Shown: one piece after another, positions 29,399 to 37,287 of the stretch | Numbering within the stretch: position 1 is the first letter of the stretch | Layout: the number at the start of each line of letters is the position of its first letter | Notes under the pieces: model-generated | Databases searched by the model: none | The model's input: the letters and a program-made list of their open reading frames with translations, nothing else | Told to the model about the DNA's origin: nothing | DNA from: Gordonia otitidis NBRC 100426 | GTDB taxonomy: Bacteria; Actinomycetota; Actinomycetes; Mycobacteriales; Mycobacteriaceae | Reading direction: 5' to 3' | Length of the DNA stretch: 64,000 bases | NCBI RefSeq assembly: GCF_000248075.1 | Contig: NZ_BAFB01000065.1 | Location: forward strand, 62,001 to 126,000 | Translations under genes and position numbers: made by a program

Positions 29399-30021
29399 CA
29401 ACCATCTCCCAGCGCCTGCGCGCGGCCACCGCGGACGCACACGAGCGGGCCGAGAACGCGGCGTTCATCGACGACCTGCTGTCCGGTCGCCTCGACGCCG
29501 ACGAGTACGGACGCCTGGCTTCGCAGTTGTACTTCGTGTACTCCGCGCTGGAACACGTCGGTGGCTCGTTGGTCGGGGACCCGATCGCCGACGCCGTACT
29601 CGATGACCGGCTACTCCGGTCGGCGCGACTGCGCAGTGACCTTCACGCGCTCGGCGTCGACCCCGAGACCGTCACGCCGCTGCCGGCCGTGGACCGCTAT
29701 GTCGACGCCATCGAGGCGACGAGGACCGATCCGGCCCGCTACGTCGCGCATCACTACACGCGCTACCTCGGAGACCTCTCGGGCGGCCAGGTCGTCGCGC
29801 ACCGAATGCGTGAACACTACGGACTCGACGCATCGACGTTGAGCTTCTACGTCTTCGACGGCATCGACAAACTCAAGCGGTACAAGGATGGTTATCGCGA
29901 TCGGATCGATGCGCTCCCCATCGACGAGTCCGGCGTCGAACGTCTTGTCGCAGAAGCGATCTGCGCGTTCAAGCTGAATCAGGCACTGTTCACCGACCTC
30001 GACGCAGCACGCGTCAGTTGA
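29395..30021 (+). CDS. Heme oxygenase (biliverdin-producing)
   Basis: A 208-residue HmuO/HO-1-type enzyme that opens heme to biliverdin, CO and free iron. The proximal heme ligand is His15 in ATADAHERAE. The distal helix is YLGDLSGGQ (residues 124-132) with the flexible GDLSGG glycines. AFKLNQALF is near the C terminus. There is no membrane anchor, so it is soluble and cytoplasmic. ATG 29395 overlaps the TGA of the EEP gene (ATGA); a longer frame reaching back to 29170 is only read-through of that gene. Its role would be iron recovery from host or environmental heme, but no heme transporter lies nearby. The last 8 bases overlap the convergent ester-cyclase-like gene. Confidence 0.92.
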   Translation: MTTISQRLRAATADAHERAENAAFIDDLLSGRLDADEYGRLASQLYFVYSALEHVGGSLVGDPIADAVLDDRLLRSARLRSDLHALGVDPETVTPLPAVDRYVDAIEATRTDPARYVAHHYTRYLGDLSGGQVVAHRMREHYGLDASTLSFYVFDGIDKLKRYKDGYRDRIDALPIDESGVERLVAEAICAFKLNQALFTDLDAARVS

Positions 30022-30547
30022 TCGAGCTCGCGCGGTGTGCCGTCTGTGCCGCCCGCCGTGCTCGGCGGCACCGCCAGAGGTAGGCAGGGGTCGGTGGAAT
30101 CCAGCCGAGTTGCTCGGCCATTCCGAGGTCGTCACGGTTGGCCCAGTGTTCGATGCACAGACCGCCACTCATGCGGTACCAGTGAGTGTGGGATACCGCA
30201 AAGGATCTGCGCGTGGGCGCGAACGCCTGTTTGACACGGGCGTTCTCGTCGTAGGTGACGAACGGCCCACTGTGTGTCCCGGACATCGTCGCGTGGATCA
30301 CGACGATGTCGCCTGCCGCCACGACCGCATGGGCCTCGTGGCGAAGATCGTCGAACGCGGTGCGCAACCAGACCGCTGACTGCCAGAAGGCCTCGGGCCC
30401 GCGGCCGCGACAGGCCGGAGGTTCGTCGACTGCCTCTCGGTTGTTCGCGTCGGGGTGGATTGTCGCGTCGAATGCCGCGCGGTCGGCACTGCCCATATCG
30501 GTGAGAGATCGCAGGGCGACGGTCGTCGTCACTTCGGGGTTCGTCAT
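30014..30547 (-). CDS. SnoaL-like ester cyclase / NTF2-fold protein
   Basis: A 177-residue protein of the SnoaL-like polyketide-cyclase superfamily (cone-shaped NTF2 fold). AFDATIHPDANNREAVDEPP, VVAAGDIVVIHATMSGTHSG and FAVSHTHWYRMSGGLCIEHW show the family's acid/base residues. Such proteins range from cyclases of aromatic polyketides to small-molecule hydrolases and binding proteins; this one is a stand-alone member of unknown substrate. The start ATG 30547 has GAAAGG 9 bases upstream. A perfect palindrome at 30561-30585 lies between it and the divergent TetR gene, so that regulator most likely controls it. The Arg-rich tail (WRCRRARRAAQTAHRA) is unusual. Confidence 0.8.
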   Translation of the reverse strand: MTNPEVTTTVALRSLTDMGSADRAAFDATIHPDANNREAVDEPPACRGRGPEAFWQSAVWLRTAFDDLRHEAHAVVAAGDIVVIHATMSGTHSGPFVTYDENARVKQAFAPTRRSFAVSHTHWYRMSGGLCIEHWANRDDLGMAEQLGWIPPTPAYLWRCRRARRAAQTAHRASSIN

Positions 30548-30560
30548 GTGAGCCCAACCT

Positions 30561-30585
30561 TTCATTACAGAAAGACTGTAATGAA
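30561..30585. promoter_or_regulatory. Perfect palindromic operator for the divergent TetR/ester-cyclase pair
   Basis: TTCATTACAG-AAAGA-CTGTAATGAA has 10-bp arms with no mismatch and is markedly A+T-rich against the background. It lies 20 bases before the TetR start (with TAGAGT at 30588-30593 as a possible -10) and 13 bases before the ester-cyclase start. One bound dimer pair could therefore repress both. Confidence 0.75.
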
Positions 30586-30605
30586 AATAGAGTATTGATT
30601 GCAGA

Positions 30606-31247
30606 ATGGCCGGAGTCAATAGTGCACGCGGATACGATGCGTCCGGACGCCGCGACGCTGCGCGTGAGCGCAGGCGTGGAATCGTGCTCGCTGCCACAGA
30701 CCTCTTCGAACGCAAGGGTTTTCACGTGACGGTGGCCGAGATTGCCGGTGCCGCGGGAGTGTCGCCGGAGACTGTCTACAAGTCGTTCGACGGCAAGGCC
30801 GGACTCATCAAGATCGCGTTCGACCACGCGCTGGCCGGAGACGATCAGGAGATCGCAGTCGCCGATCGTCCGGAGAGCAGGGCTGTCGACGCCGAGCCGG
30901 ACCCGCGTCGCAAGATCGAGAAGTACGTGACGTCGGCGGCGCCGCGGATGCAACGGGCCGGCCGATTGATGATCGCCATTCGCGACGGTGCCCGCACCGA
31001 CGCCACGCTCCACGCGCTGTGGATGCAGGTCACGGCGCAGCATCTGGCCGGCATGGAGAAACTCGCCCACCACCTCGAAGACACGGGCAGCCTGCGCGCA
31101 GAGGTCCCGGTGGACCATGCGCGCGACACGCTGTGGACGCTGACCTCGCCGGAGATCTACGAACTCCTCGTCCTCAACAGGGGCTGGAGTATCGATCGTT
31201 ACCGCGACTGGATCATCCGCGCGATCATCGCCGAACTCTCACCTTGA
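30606..31247 (+). CDS. TetR family transcriptional regulator
   Basis: A 213-residue TetR protein. The N-terminal HTH (about residues 20-66) reads IVLAATDLFERKGFHVTVAE, then IAGAAGVSPETVYKSFDGKA with the recognition helix and the following GLIKIAFDHA. The C-terminal ligand-binding domain is helical and not assignable. It is divergent from the ester-cyclase-like gene, and a 25-bp palindrome sits in the 58-bp gap, the usual arrangement for local, autorepressed control. It converges on the next TetR gene with a 10-bp gap and no clear terminator. The effector is probably the substrate of the ester-cyclase-like protein, which is an inference. Confidence 0.87.
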   Translation: MAGVNSARGYDASGRRDAARERRRGIVLAATDLFERKGFHVTVAEIAGAAGVSPETVYKSFDGKAGLIKIAFDHALAGDDQEIAVADRPESRAVDAEPDPRRKIEKYVTSAAPRMQRAGRLMIAIRDGARTDATLHALWMQVTAQHLAGMEKLAHHLEDTGSLRAEVPVDHARDTLWTLTSPEIYELLVLNRGWSIDRYRDWIIRAIIAELSP

Positions 31248-31257
31248 CCGCGGCTGG

Positions 31258-32052
31258 TCATCGGCGCGTGCGCTCGATCATCGCCTCGAGGCCGTCGAGG
31301 AGCACGGCGAGGCCGAACTCGAACTGCTCGGTGAAGAAGTCGTCGTCCGCCGACATCTCCGAGATCGCGGCGGTGAGCGCGGGAAAACGGGCCGCGTCGA
31401 TGAGTTGCAGCATCGTCGCCTCGTAGGCGCCGCTGTCATGTGACGACGAGTCGCCCGACTGACCGGGGTCGTCGGCTGTGACACGGTCGACTCCTCGGCC
31501 GATGAGCCCCATCTGCGTCGACTGACGGACGTGCTGGCGCACGAATCCGTCGACGAGCAGGAGTGCGTTGAGCTTCTGTTGCCCCGACAGTTCGACGTCG
31601 TCGAACGCCTGCACGCCTGCTTCGGTCCATGACACGGTGTTCGGCCCAATCGGGGGGCGGGACATGGGGATCTCGGTGATCCACGGACGGGTTCGCAGTG
31701 TGGTCGCCGCCGCGCGCGCCCAGGCCGAGATCCGTTCGCGCCATGTCCCCGACGCGGTCAGGTCCGGGTCGGGGAGGCCGTACGCTTCGTCGACCAAGAG
31801 GTCGACCACGTCATCCTTGCCGTCGACATAGCGGTACAGCGACATCGTCGACAGCCCCAACGAGTCCGCGATCGCCTTCATCGACACCGCCTCCCGCCCT
31901 CGCTCATCGGCGATGGTCACCGCAGCCCGCGCGATGTCGCGGATGGTCAGCGAGGGTTTGGGGCCGCGGCGGACCGTGGCCGACTCCCGTCCCCACAACT
32001 GCGCCACCGAGCGGGGAAGCTGCGGGTGCGTCGGATTCTCGGTGGTGCTCAT
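31258..32052 (-). CDS. TetR family regulator of the adjacent MFS exporter
   Basis: A 264-residue protein with an N-terminal TetR HTH (about 35-80): LTIRDIARAAVTIADERGRE followed by AVSMKAIADSLGLSTMSLYRYVD. A long C-terminal domain resembles the tetracycline-repressor class (TetR_C). ATG 32052 was preferred to an upstream GTG (32085) because TACGAT lies exactly 6 bases ahead. It is divergent from the MFS gene, and a 35-bp imperfect palindrome (32103-32137) lies between them. TetR-class repressors with this layout usually repress the exporter until a drug or metabolite binds. Confidence 0.86.
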   Translation of the reverse strand: MSTTENPTHPQLPRSVAQLWGRESATVRRGPKPSLTIRDIARAAVTIADERGREAVSMKAIADSLGLSTMSLYRYVDGKDDVVDLLVDEAYGLPDPDLTASGTWRERISAWARAAATTLRTRPWITEIPMSRPPIGPNTVSWTEAGVQAFDDVELSGQQKLNALLLVDGFVRQHVRQSTQMGLIGRGVDRVTADDPGQSGDSSSHDSGAYEATMLQLIDAARFPALTAAISEMSADDDFFTEQFEFGLAVLLDGLEAMIERTRR

Positions 32053-32058
32053 CCTCTC

Positions 32059-32064
32059 ATCGTA
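32059..32064 (-). promoter_or_regulatory. -10 box (TACGAT) of the TetR gene at 31258-32052
   Basis: TACGAT on the minus strand ends 6 bases before ATG 32052, so the mRNA is probably leaderless. Confidence 0.45.
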
Positions 32065-32102
32065 CAAACTGCTTGTGCCGTACACAGTTGTCTGCCTATC
32101 AT

Positions 32103-32137
32103 CTGCGTACTACATAAACAGTCTATGTCATACGCAG
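32103..32137. promoter_or_regulatory. Palindromic operator between TetR and MFS genes
   Basis: CTGCGTActACATA-AACAGTC-TATGTcaTACGCAG: 14-bp arms match at 12 positions around a 7-bp spacer. The site ends 14 bases before the MFS start ATG and covers its likely promoter. It is the probable binding site of the adjacent TetR protein. Confidence 0.7.
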
Positions 32138-32151
32138 AAATGGAGTGTCCG

Positions 32152-33669
32152 ATGACTGCTCGTCCCCGGTGGCCGGCGCTGGCAGCGCTGTGCTTGCCCA
32201 TGCTCATCGTCTCGATGGAAGTCTCAGAACTGTTCTTCGCCGTTCCGTTCATCGCATCGGATCTGAATCCCTCTGCGACACAGCAATTGTGGATCTTCGA
32301 CGTCTACGGATTCGTGCTCGCTGGGCTGCTACTGACAATGGGGTCGCTCGCCGACCGGGTGGGCCATCGGCGTCTGCTCATGGTCGGGGCCGTGGGCTTC
32401 AGCGGTGCGTCGATTCTCGCCGCGTTCGCTCCGACGGCGTCGTTACTGATCCTGGCCAGGGCGGTACTGGCGGTCTCGGGGGCGACCCTCATGCCGTCGA
32501 CGCTGGCGCTGATACGCCACATCTTCGACGACGACGCCGATCGTGCCAAGGCCATCGCTGCGTGGAACGCCGTGCTCGCAGGTGGCGTGGCGGTCGGGCC
32601 GATCATCTCGGGCCTGTTGCTCGAGCACTTCTGGTGGGGCTCGGTGTTCCTGATCAATGTTCCCGTGATGGTGCTACTGCTCGTCGCGGCACCTCTGTTA
32701 CTACCGTCGGACACCGCGGTCGTCGGCCGGCGGGTCGATGTGCTCAGTGCGATGCTCGCGCTCGGTGCGATCCTTCCGGTCATCTACGCCGTCAAGGAAC
32801 TGGCCGCGCACGGCTGGTCCGTGGAGCGAGCAGCCGTACTCGTGATCGGGATCGGGGCGGGTGCGGTGTTCGTCCTGCGTCAGCAGCGGTTGACCGACCC
32901 GATGATCGACCTGCGCCTCTTCGGCGATCGTCGGTTCTCGGTGTCGATCTGGACCAATATCGTGTGCATGTTCGCGTTGCTCGGCAATTCGATCATGGTG
33001 ACGCAGTATCTGCAGTCGGTCCTCGGCTACTCGCCGATGAGGGCGGCGTTGTGGAGCATTGTCCCGAGTCTCGTGGTCGCCATCGCCGCACCGCTCGCCG
33101 CAACCGCGGCGGTGCGGTGGGGCAGGCCACCCGTGATGATCGTCGGATTGTTGATGGGCGCAGGGGGTTTCGCTGTGCTCGCCGGACTGCCGGGGGTGCA
33201 CACGCTTCTGGTCGTACTGATCGGGTCGGCGTTGCTCGCGAGTGGAATAGTCGCGGCGTCGTCGGTGATTGCCGACTACGTGATGGGTGTTGCGCCCGCT
33301 GAGCGGGCGGGTGCCACATCAGGACTGCTGGATACATCGAGCGAACTCGGCGGCGCGCTGGGCATTGCCGTGCTCGGCAGTGTGCTGAATCTGGTGTACC
33401 GCACAACGTTTCCCAGCCATCTGGCAGTGGGTGAGGCAGGTACGAGTCTCGCGGGCGCGACGGCGACGGTGCGGCATGTCGATCCCGGTCAGTCCAAGGC
33501 CGTCATGGGTGCCGCGCGCGAGGCGTTCATCGAGGGAGCGTCGGCAGCGGCGTGGGTCGGTGGTGGTGTGCTCGTGGTGACCGCACTACTTGTCGCATGG
33601 CTGACGAGGAGGACCTCTGAGCGGTTCGGGAGCGACGAGCGCATCGGCGAACCGGCAGTGCCGGAATGA
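32152..33669 (+). CDS. MFS drug/metabolite exporter (DHA2, 14-helix type)
   Basis: A 505-residue membrane protein with about 14 hydrophobic helices. Motif A is GSLADRVGHRRLLMVG (between helices 2 and 3). The antiporter motif C is AVLAGGVAVGPIISGLLL in helix 5. The first helix contains SMEVSELFFAVPFIASDL, as in SmvA/QacA-like proton-driven multidrug exporters. TGGAG precedes ATG 32152 by 7 bases. A longer open frame starting at 32026 would run through the operator and is rejected. It is divergent from a TetR regulator with a shared palindromic operator, so it is probably inducible by its substrate. The substrate is unknown. Confidence 0.9.
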   Translation: MTARPRWPALAALCLPMLIVSMEVSELFFAVPFIASDLNPSATQQLWIFDVYGFVLAGLLLTMGSLADRVGHRRLLMVGAVGFSGASILAAFAPTASLLILARAVLAVSGATLMPSTLALIRHIFDDDADRAKAIAAWNAVLAGGVAVGPIISGLLLEHFWWGSVFLINVPVMVLLLVAAPLLLPSDTAVVGRRVDVLSAMLALGAILPVIYAVKELAAHGWSVERAAVLVIGIGAGAVFVLRQQRLTDPMIDLRLFGDRRFSVSIWTNIVCMFALLGNSIMVTQYLQSVLGYSPMRAALWSIVPSLVVAIAAPLAATAAVRWGRPPVMIVGLLMGAGGFAVLAGLPGVHTLLVVLIGSALLASGIVAASSVIADYVMGVAPAERAGATSGLLDTSSELGGALGIAVLGSVLNLVYRTTFPSHLAVGEAGTSLAGATATVRHVDPGQSKAVMGAAREAFIEGASAAAWVGGGVLVVTALLVAWLTRRTSERFGSDERIGEPAVPE

Positions 33670-33715
33670 ACGACGCCTGAACGGATCTCGCGAGATGGAC
33701 GGTCAGGGTCTCAGG

Positions 33716-33901
33716 TCAGAAGACTTCGACCTTGACGCCGACGTCGACGATCATGTCGGTGCGGCTGTCGGAGCTGTGGGCGAGTTCGATGAGTCGCTGG
33801 GTCTCGCCGTGCGGTATCTGCTTGCGCACCACGGCTTTGACGCCGTCGATGTTGATGCGGTCACCGGGCACGAGATCTTCAACGAAAAGCATGCGGGTCA
33901 T
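33716..33901 (-). CDS. Small conserved-looking protein, 61 residues, unknown function
   Basis: The protein begins MTRMLFVEDLVPGDRINIDG and ends DMIVDVGVKVEVF, with alternating hydrophobics and a VPGDRI turn that suggest a small all-beta or SH3-like fold. I do not recognise the family. Codon third positions are G/C-rich like real genes nearby. A TAATCT hexamer ends 7 bases before ATG 33901, which supports this start over an in-frame start at 34015. It lies between the MFS exporter (convergent) and glnA1 (upstream, same strand). It could be a chance frame, but the promoter and codon pattern argue for a real gene. Confidence 0.55.
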   Translation of the reverse strand: MTRMLFVEDLVPGDRINIDGVKAVVRKQIPHGETQRLIELAHSSDSRTDMIVDVGVKVEVF

Positions 33902-33908
33902 GACCAAG

Positions 33909-33914
33909 AGATTA
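33909..33914 (-). promoter_or_regulatory. -10 box (TAATCT) of the 61-aa gene
   Basis: TAATCT on the minus strand ends 7 bases before ATG 33901. No ribosome site is seen. It lies just past the glnA1 terminator. Confidence 0.35.
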
Positions 33915-33990
33915 CGTGTAGTTGGCACGTTGTGTGAGGGTAGGAAGGCCCCATCGCACGGTGTGAAATCTGTCACCGGTTCGTCGCCGA

Positions 33991-34035
33991 CACGCGACTG
34001 CCCGCCCGAGGTCACCTCGGGCGGGCAGTCGCGTG
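33991..34035 (-). terminator. Strong hairpin terminator of glnA1
   Basis: A 45-bp perfect inverted repeat, 22 bp per arm around one central base, with outer arms CACGCGACTGCCCGCCCGAG and complement. It begins 19 bases after the glnA1 stop codon on the minus strand. It has no U tract. Its strength suggests complete termination of this highly expressed gene. Confidence 0.85.
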
Positions 34036-34054
34036 ACAGTGGTGTCGTCGAGAC

Positions 34055-35488
34055 TCAGCAGTCGTAGTAGAGCGCGAACTCGTACGGGTGCGGACGGATC
34101 TGGACGGGCTCGATCTCGTTCTCACGCTTCAGCGCGATCCAGGTCTCGATCAGATCCTCGGTGAACACTCCGCCTGCGGTGAGGTACTCGTGATCCTCTT
34201 CGAGCTTGTCGATGACGGCGCTCAACGAGGTCGGTGCCTGCGGGATGTTCTTGGCCTCCTCGGGGGGAAGCTCGTAGAGATCCTTGTCGACGGGCTCGTG
34301 CGGCTCGATCTTGTTCTTGATGCCGTCGAGGCCTGCCATCATCATCGCGGCGAATGCCAGGTACGGGTTGCCCGAGCTGTCCGGGCAACGGAACTCGAGG
34401 CGCTTGGCCTTCGGGTTGTTGCCGGTGATCGGGATACGCACACAGGCCGACCGGTTGCGCTGGCTGTAGACCAGGTTGATCGGGGCCTCGTAGCCGGGCA
34501 CCAGACGCTTGTAGGAGTTGACGGTCGGGTTGGTGAACGCCAGCAGCGACGGTGCGTGGTGCAGGATACCGCCGATGTAGTAGCGCGCCAGATCCGACAG
34601 ACCCGCATAGCCGGCCTCGTCGTGGAACAGCGGCTTGCCGTCCTTCCACAGCGACTGGTGGGCGTGCATGCCCGAACCGTTGTCGCCGAAGAGCGGCTTC
34701 GGCATGAAGGTGACTGACTTGCCGTTGGCCCACGCCGTGTTCTTGATGATGTACTTGAACAGCAGCACGTCGTCGGCTGCGTGGAGCAGCGTGTTGAACT
34801 TGTAGTTGATCTCGGCCTGACCGCCGGTGCCCACCTCGTGGTGACCGCGTTCGAGCTCGAAGCCCGCATTGGTGAGGTTGGTCGACATCTCGTCGCGCAG
34901 GTCGACGTAGTGGTCATACGGTGCGACGGGGAAGTAGCCGCCCTTGGGTCGCACCTTGTAGCCGAGGTTCGGGGAACCGTCGGGATCGACCGGCGAGCCG
35001 GCGTTCCACCAGCCCGACTCGGACTCGACCTCGTAGTAGGTTCCATTCATCTCGGAGCCGTAGGACACTCCGTCGAAGATGTAGAACTCGGCCTCGGCGC
35101 CGAAGAAGCACGTGTCGGCGATGCCGGTCGATGCGAGGTAGTCCTCGGCCTTGCGGGCGACGTTGCGCGGGTCGCGGCTGTAGGCCTCACGGGTGAACGG
35201 GTCATGGACGAAGAAGCTGACGTTCATCGTCTTGGCCTTGCGGAAGGGATCGATCTGAGCGGTTGCCGGGTCCGGCAGCAGCATCATGTCCGACTCGTTG
35301 ATGGACTGGAATCCGCGGACCGAGGAACCGTCGAAGGCGAGGCCGTCTTCGAAGACGCTCTCATCGAACGCGTCCGCAGGGATGGAGAAGTGCTGCATCA
35401 CACCGGGCAGATCGCAGAATCGGATGTCGACGTACTCGACACCTTCCTTCTTGATGCCCTCGAGTAGTTCTTCTTTGCTGCTGTACAC
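34055..35488 (-). CDS. glnA1: Glutamine synthetase GlnA1 (type I-beta, adenylylation-regulated)
   Basis: A 477-residue main glutamine synthetase and dodecameric enzyme. Visible segments: [46 protein letters not shown] (metal and glutamate ligands), [20 protein letters not shown] (ATP/glutamate), NRSACVRIP and [20 protein letters not shown]. Tyr405 in [11 protein letters not shown] is the adenylylation site used by GlnE, which is also encoded in this window. The GTG start has AAGGAG upstream. A four-part GlnR-type box lies at 35605-35642, so transcription is probably nitrogen-controlled. A long hairpin ends the transcript. Confidence 0.96.
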   Translation of the reverse strand: MYSSKEELLEGIKKEGVEYVDIRFCDLPGVMQHFSIPADAFDESVFEDGLAFDGSSVRGFQSINESDMMLLPDPATAQIDPFRKAKTMNVSFFVHDPFTREAYSRDPRNVARKAEDYLASTGIADTCFFGAEAEFYIFDGVSYGSEMNGTYYEVESESGWWNAGSPVDPDGSPNLGYKVRPKGGYFPVAPYDHYVDLRDEMSTNLTNAGFELERGHHEVGTGGQAEINYKFNTLLHAADDVLLFKYIIKNTAWANGKSVTFMPKPLFGDNGSGMHAHQSLWKDGKPLFHDEAGYAGLSDLARYYIGGILHHAPSLLAFTNPTVNSYKRLVPGYEAPINLVYSQRNRSACVRIPITGNNPKAKRLEFRCPDSSGNPYLAFAAMMMAGLDGIKNKIEPHEPVDKDLYELPPEEAKNIPQAPTSLSAVIDKLEEDHEYLTAGGVFTEDLIETWIALKRENEIEPVQIRPHPYEFALYYDC

Positions 35489-35604
35489 CGTGCGGTGACT
35501 CCTTCACTATTTCGCCGGCGGGTGGCCGAGACACGGTCACCCGACACGCTCATCCGCCACCGAGAGACAGCAGCGGATCTCAGCTCAGACCGTATGGACA
35601 GGAC

Positions 35605-35642
35605 GTTGCCCGCGCGTCAAGGACGTGTTTCTCCTGTGTTAC
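35605..35642 (-). promoter_or_regulatory. GlnR-type nitrogen-regulatory box upstream of glnA1
   Basis: On the minus strand the site reads GTAAC-N6-GAAAC-N6-TTGAC-N6-GCAAC. This fits the actinobacterial GlnR consensus gTnAC-n6-GaAAc-n6-GtnAC-n6-GAAAc at most positions, with exact 6-base spacing throughout. It ends about 117 bases upstream of the glnA1 start. The rest of the 375-bp gap to the RDD gene (35489-35863) shows no other clear structure except the RDD Shine-Dalgarno GGGAGG. Confidence 0.65.
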
Positions 35643-35863
35643 ACACCGCGGACGTGGGACACCTTCACTATTCCTGATCCCCGCCTTTCGCGCGCGGTGA
35701 ATCAGACCACGACCGATGGTGCGCCGTGGATGCCCGAATGGCCGAACCCACGTGGGGCATACACTGACGTGCAGGGACGAGGGCATCGCGTAGGTGTCTC
35801 GTCCACGGAGAAGCACTGCCGGTGACGTTGGCGCCGGCGACATCACGACAGGGAGGCGTTCGG

Positions 35864-36361
35864 ATGGGCCGCGCTACCGGATCATGGCTGTCAGGGCCGC
35901 AGGCGGGCCAGGACGTCGACGTCGAATACCGGGGCGCCGACCTCGGGCTCCCCGAGGCGGGGCCGGGATCACTCGCGGGCGGTTGGCACCGGGTTGCCGG
36001 ACTGATGGTCGACTGGATCATCGCGGGCGGTCTGTCGTTGTTGTTCGTGCGCTTCTGCTCTCCCGACATGGGCACGGTGATCCTGGCCGTGTGGTTCGTC
36101 GTCGGTGTGCTCACCGTGACGTTGTTCGGTTTCACGCCAGGGCAATTCGCCGCCGGCACCCGGGTGGCACGCGTCGACCTCGGCCCTGAGCGCACTGCTG
36201 CCGAGCTCGAGGACACCACAGGGTTCGCTGCCGTCGGGCCGATTCGCGCACTCGCGCGTCAGCTCCTGATCGTCTTCATCGTCCCTGCGCTCATGAACGA
36301 CTACAACGGCCGCGCACTACATGATCGCGCGACCGGAACGGCAATGATCCGCACCCGTTGA
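35864..36361 (+). CDS. RDD family membrane protein
   Basis: A 165-residue protein. After a short soluble N terminus, the RDD domain begins WHRVAGLMVDWIIAGGLSLL (the R...D pair of the family name), with two membrane helices (about 54-76 and 80-101). TPGQFAAGTRVARVDLG and a third hydrophobic stretch (RQLLIVFIVPALMNDYNGRALHDRATGT) complete it, with the second RxxHDR/D motif. RDD proteins are of unsettled function; some are Na+/H+ antiporter-like. GGGAGG lies 8 bases before ATG 35864. It is divergent from glnA1 and convergent with DUF4191, the same order as Rv2219A-Rv2219. Confidence 0.88.
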   Translation: MGRATGSWLSGPQAGQDVDVEYRGADLGLPEAGPGSLAGGWHRVAGLMVDWIIAGGLSLLFVRFCSPDMGTVILAVWFVVGVLTVTLFGFTPGQFAAGTRVARVDLGPERTAAELEDTTGFAAVGPIRALARQLLIVFIVPALMNDYNGRALHDRATGTAMIRTR

Positions 36362-36435
36362 CCGGTCGTGATCGTCCCGGTCTCGCGCCGCCAGGTCTGC
36401 ACGTCACCGGCGGTCACTGCGCGAGTGCGGTCCGA

Positions 36436-37179
36436 TCAGCTGCGACGCCGCGCGGTGCGCTGCATGCTGCGCATCTTCGCATTCGCGGGTAGCGGTCCCT
36501 TCGGCATCGCCGGCCCGGCGCCGCGCGTGCTCAACGCGCTGAGACGGCCCTCGAGAGCATCGATGCGTTTGCCGTCGATGTTGCGCGGCAGTTTGTTGAG
36601 GTGCTTCTCGAGCTTGGAGAGCGCCACCTGGTCGTCGTCGTTGCCGACGTACACCTCGTAGATGGGGGTGTCGCCGACGACTCGCGCGGCCTTCTTCTTC
36701 TCCTGTGCGACCAACGAGCGCACGCGGGTGGGTGAACCCTCGGCGACCAGGATCACCCCTGGCTTGCCGATCACGCGGTGCACCGCGTCGAGGTGACTGG
36801 TACCCGCGACCGCCTGGCTCACTCGCCACTGGCCACGCATGTTCCCGAGCGCCCAACCCGCGGCGCCCGGTTGTCCCTCGGCGCGCGTGTAGACGGTCTT
36901 CTGGACACGACGACCGAACAGCACAAAGGCGGCGAGAAGGCCGAGGATCACCCCGACAGGGATGAACAGCCACGGGCTCCCGATCGTGAGTCCGAGGACC
37001 ACGAACACGGCCACGACCAGGACGAAGACGCCGACCATGTACGGAATGAGCCGCTTGTCTTCTTTCCGCTGCATCTGGAATGCCTGCCAGAGCTGCGTGT
37101 AGCGCTCGCGCGACGCCTTACGCCGAGCCTTCTTCGCCGCGGCCTTTTCCTCTTTGCTTGCTGCAGACGCCTTTGCCAT
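36436..37179 (-). CDS. DUF4191 membrane protein (Rv2219-like)
   Basis: A 247-residue protein. A very basic Lys/Ala/Arg N terminus (KEEKAAAKKARRKASRER) is followed by QLWQAFQMQRKEDKRLIPYM and two membrane helices (about 48-66 and 70-88). A cytoplasmic domain follows (RAEGQPGAAGWALGNMRGQW, then AVHRVIGKPGVILVAEGSP and VYVGNDDDQVALSKLEKHLN). The C terminus is basic. The family is restricted to actinobacteria and its function is unknown. It lies just downstream of lipA on the same strand, a conserved arrangement. TATCCT ends 7 bases before ATG 37179, and AGAGGA also lies there, so both leaderless and leadered initiation are conceivable. Confidence 0.88.
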   Translation of the reverse strand: MAKASAASKEEKAAAKKARRKASRERYTQLWQAFQMQRKEDKRLIPYMVGVFVLVVAVFVVLGLTIGSPWLFIPVGVILGLLAAFVLFGRRVQKTVYTRAEGQPGAAGWALGNMRGQWRVSQAVAGTSHLDAVHRVIGKPGVILVAEGSPTRVRSLVAQEKKKAARVVGDTPIYEVYVGNDDDQVALSKLEKHLNKLPRNIDGKRIDALEGRLSALSTRGAGPAMPKGPLPANAKMRSMQRTARRRS

Positions 37180-37186
37180 GTCCTCT

Positions 37187-37192
37187 AGGATA
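37187..37192 (-). promoter_or_regulatory. -10 box (TATCCT) of the DUF4191 gene
   Basis: TATCCT on the minus strand ends 7 bases before ATG 37179. Confidence 0.35.
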
Positions 37193-37287
37193 CGTCCGGT
37201 CGTCGGACGGGAGGTGGGGGGTTGGTCGAGCCCTGCCGTGCGGGCGGTACAGCCATTCGGTGGTCGGGAGAAGGGAGGCGGAACGGT

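Noticed and set aside
32026-32151. N-terminal extension of the MFS exporter from 32026
   Set aside because: It would run through the TetR start region and the operator and adds non-membrane sequence before the first helix.
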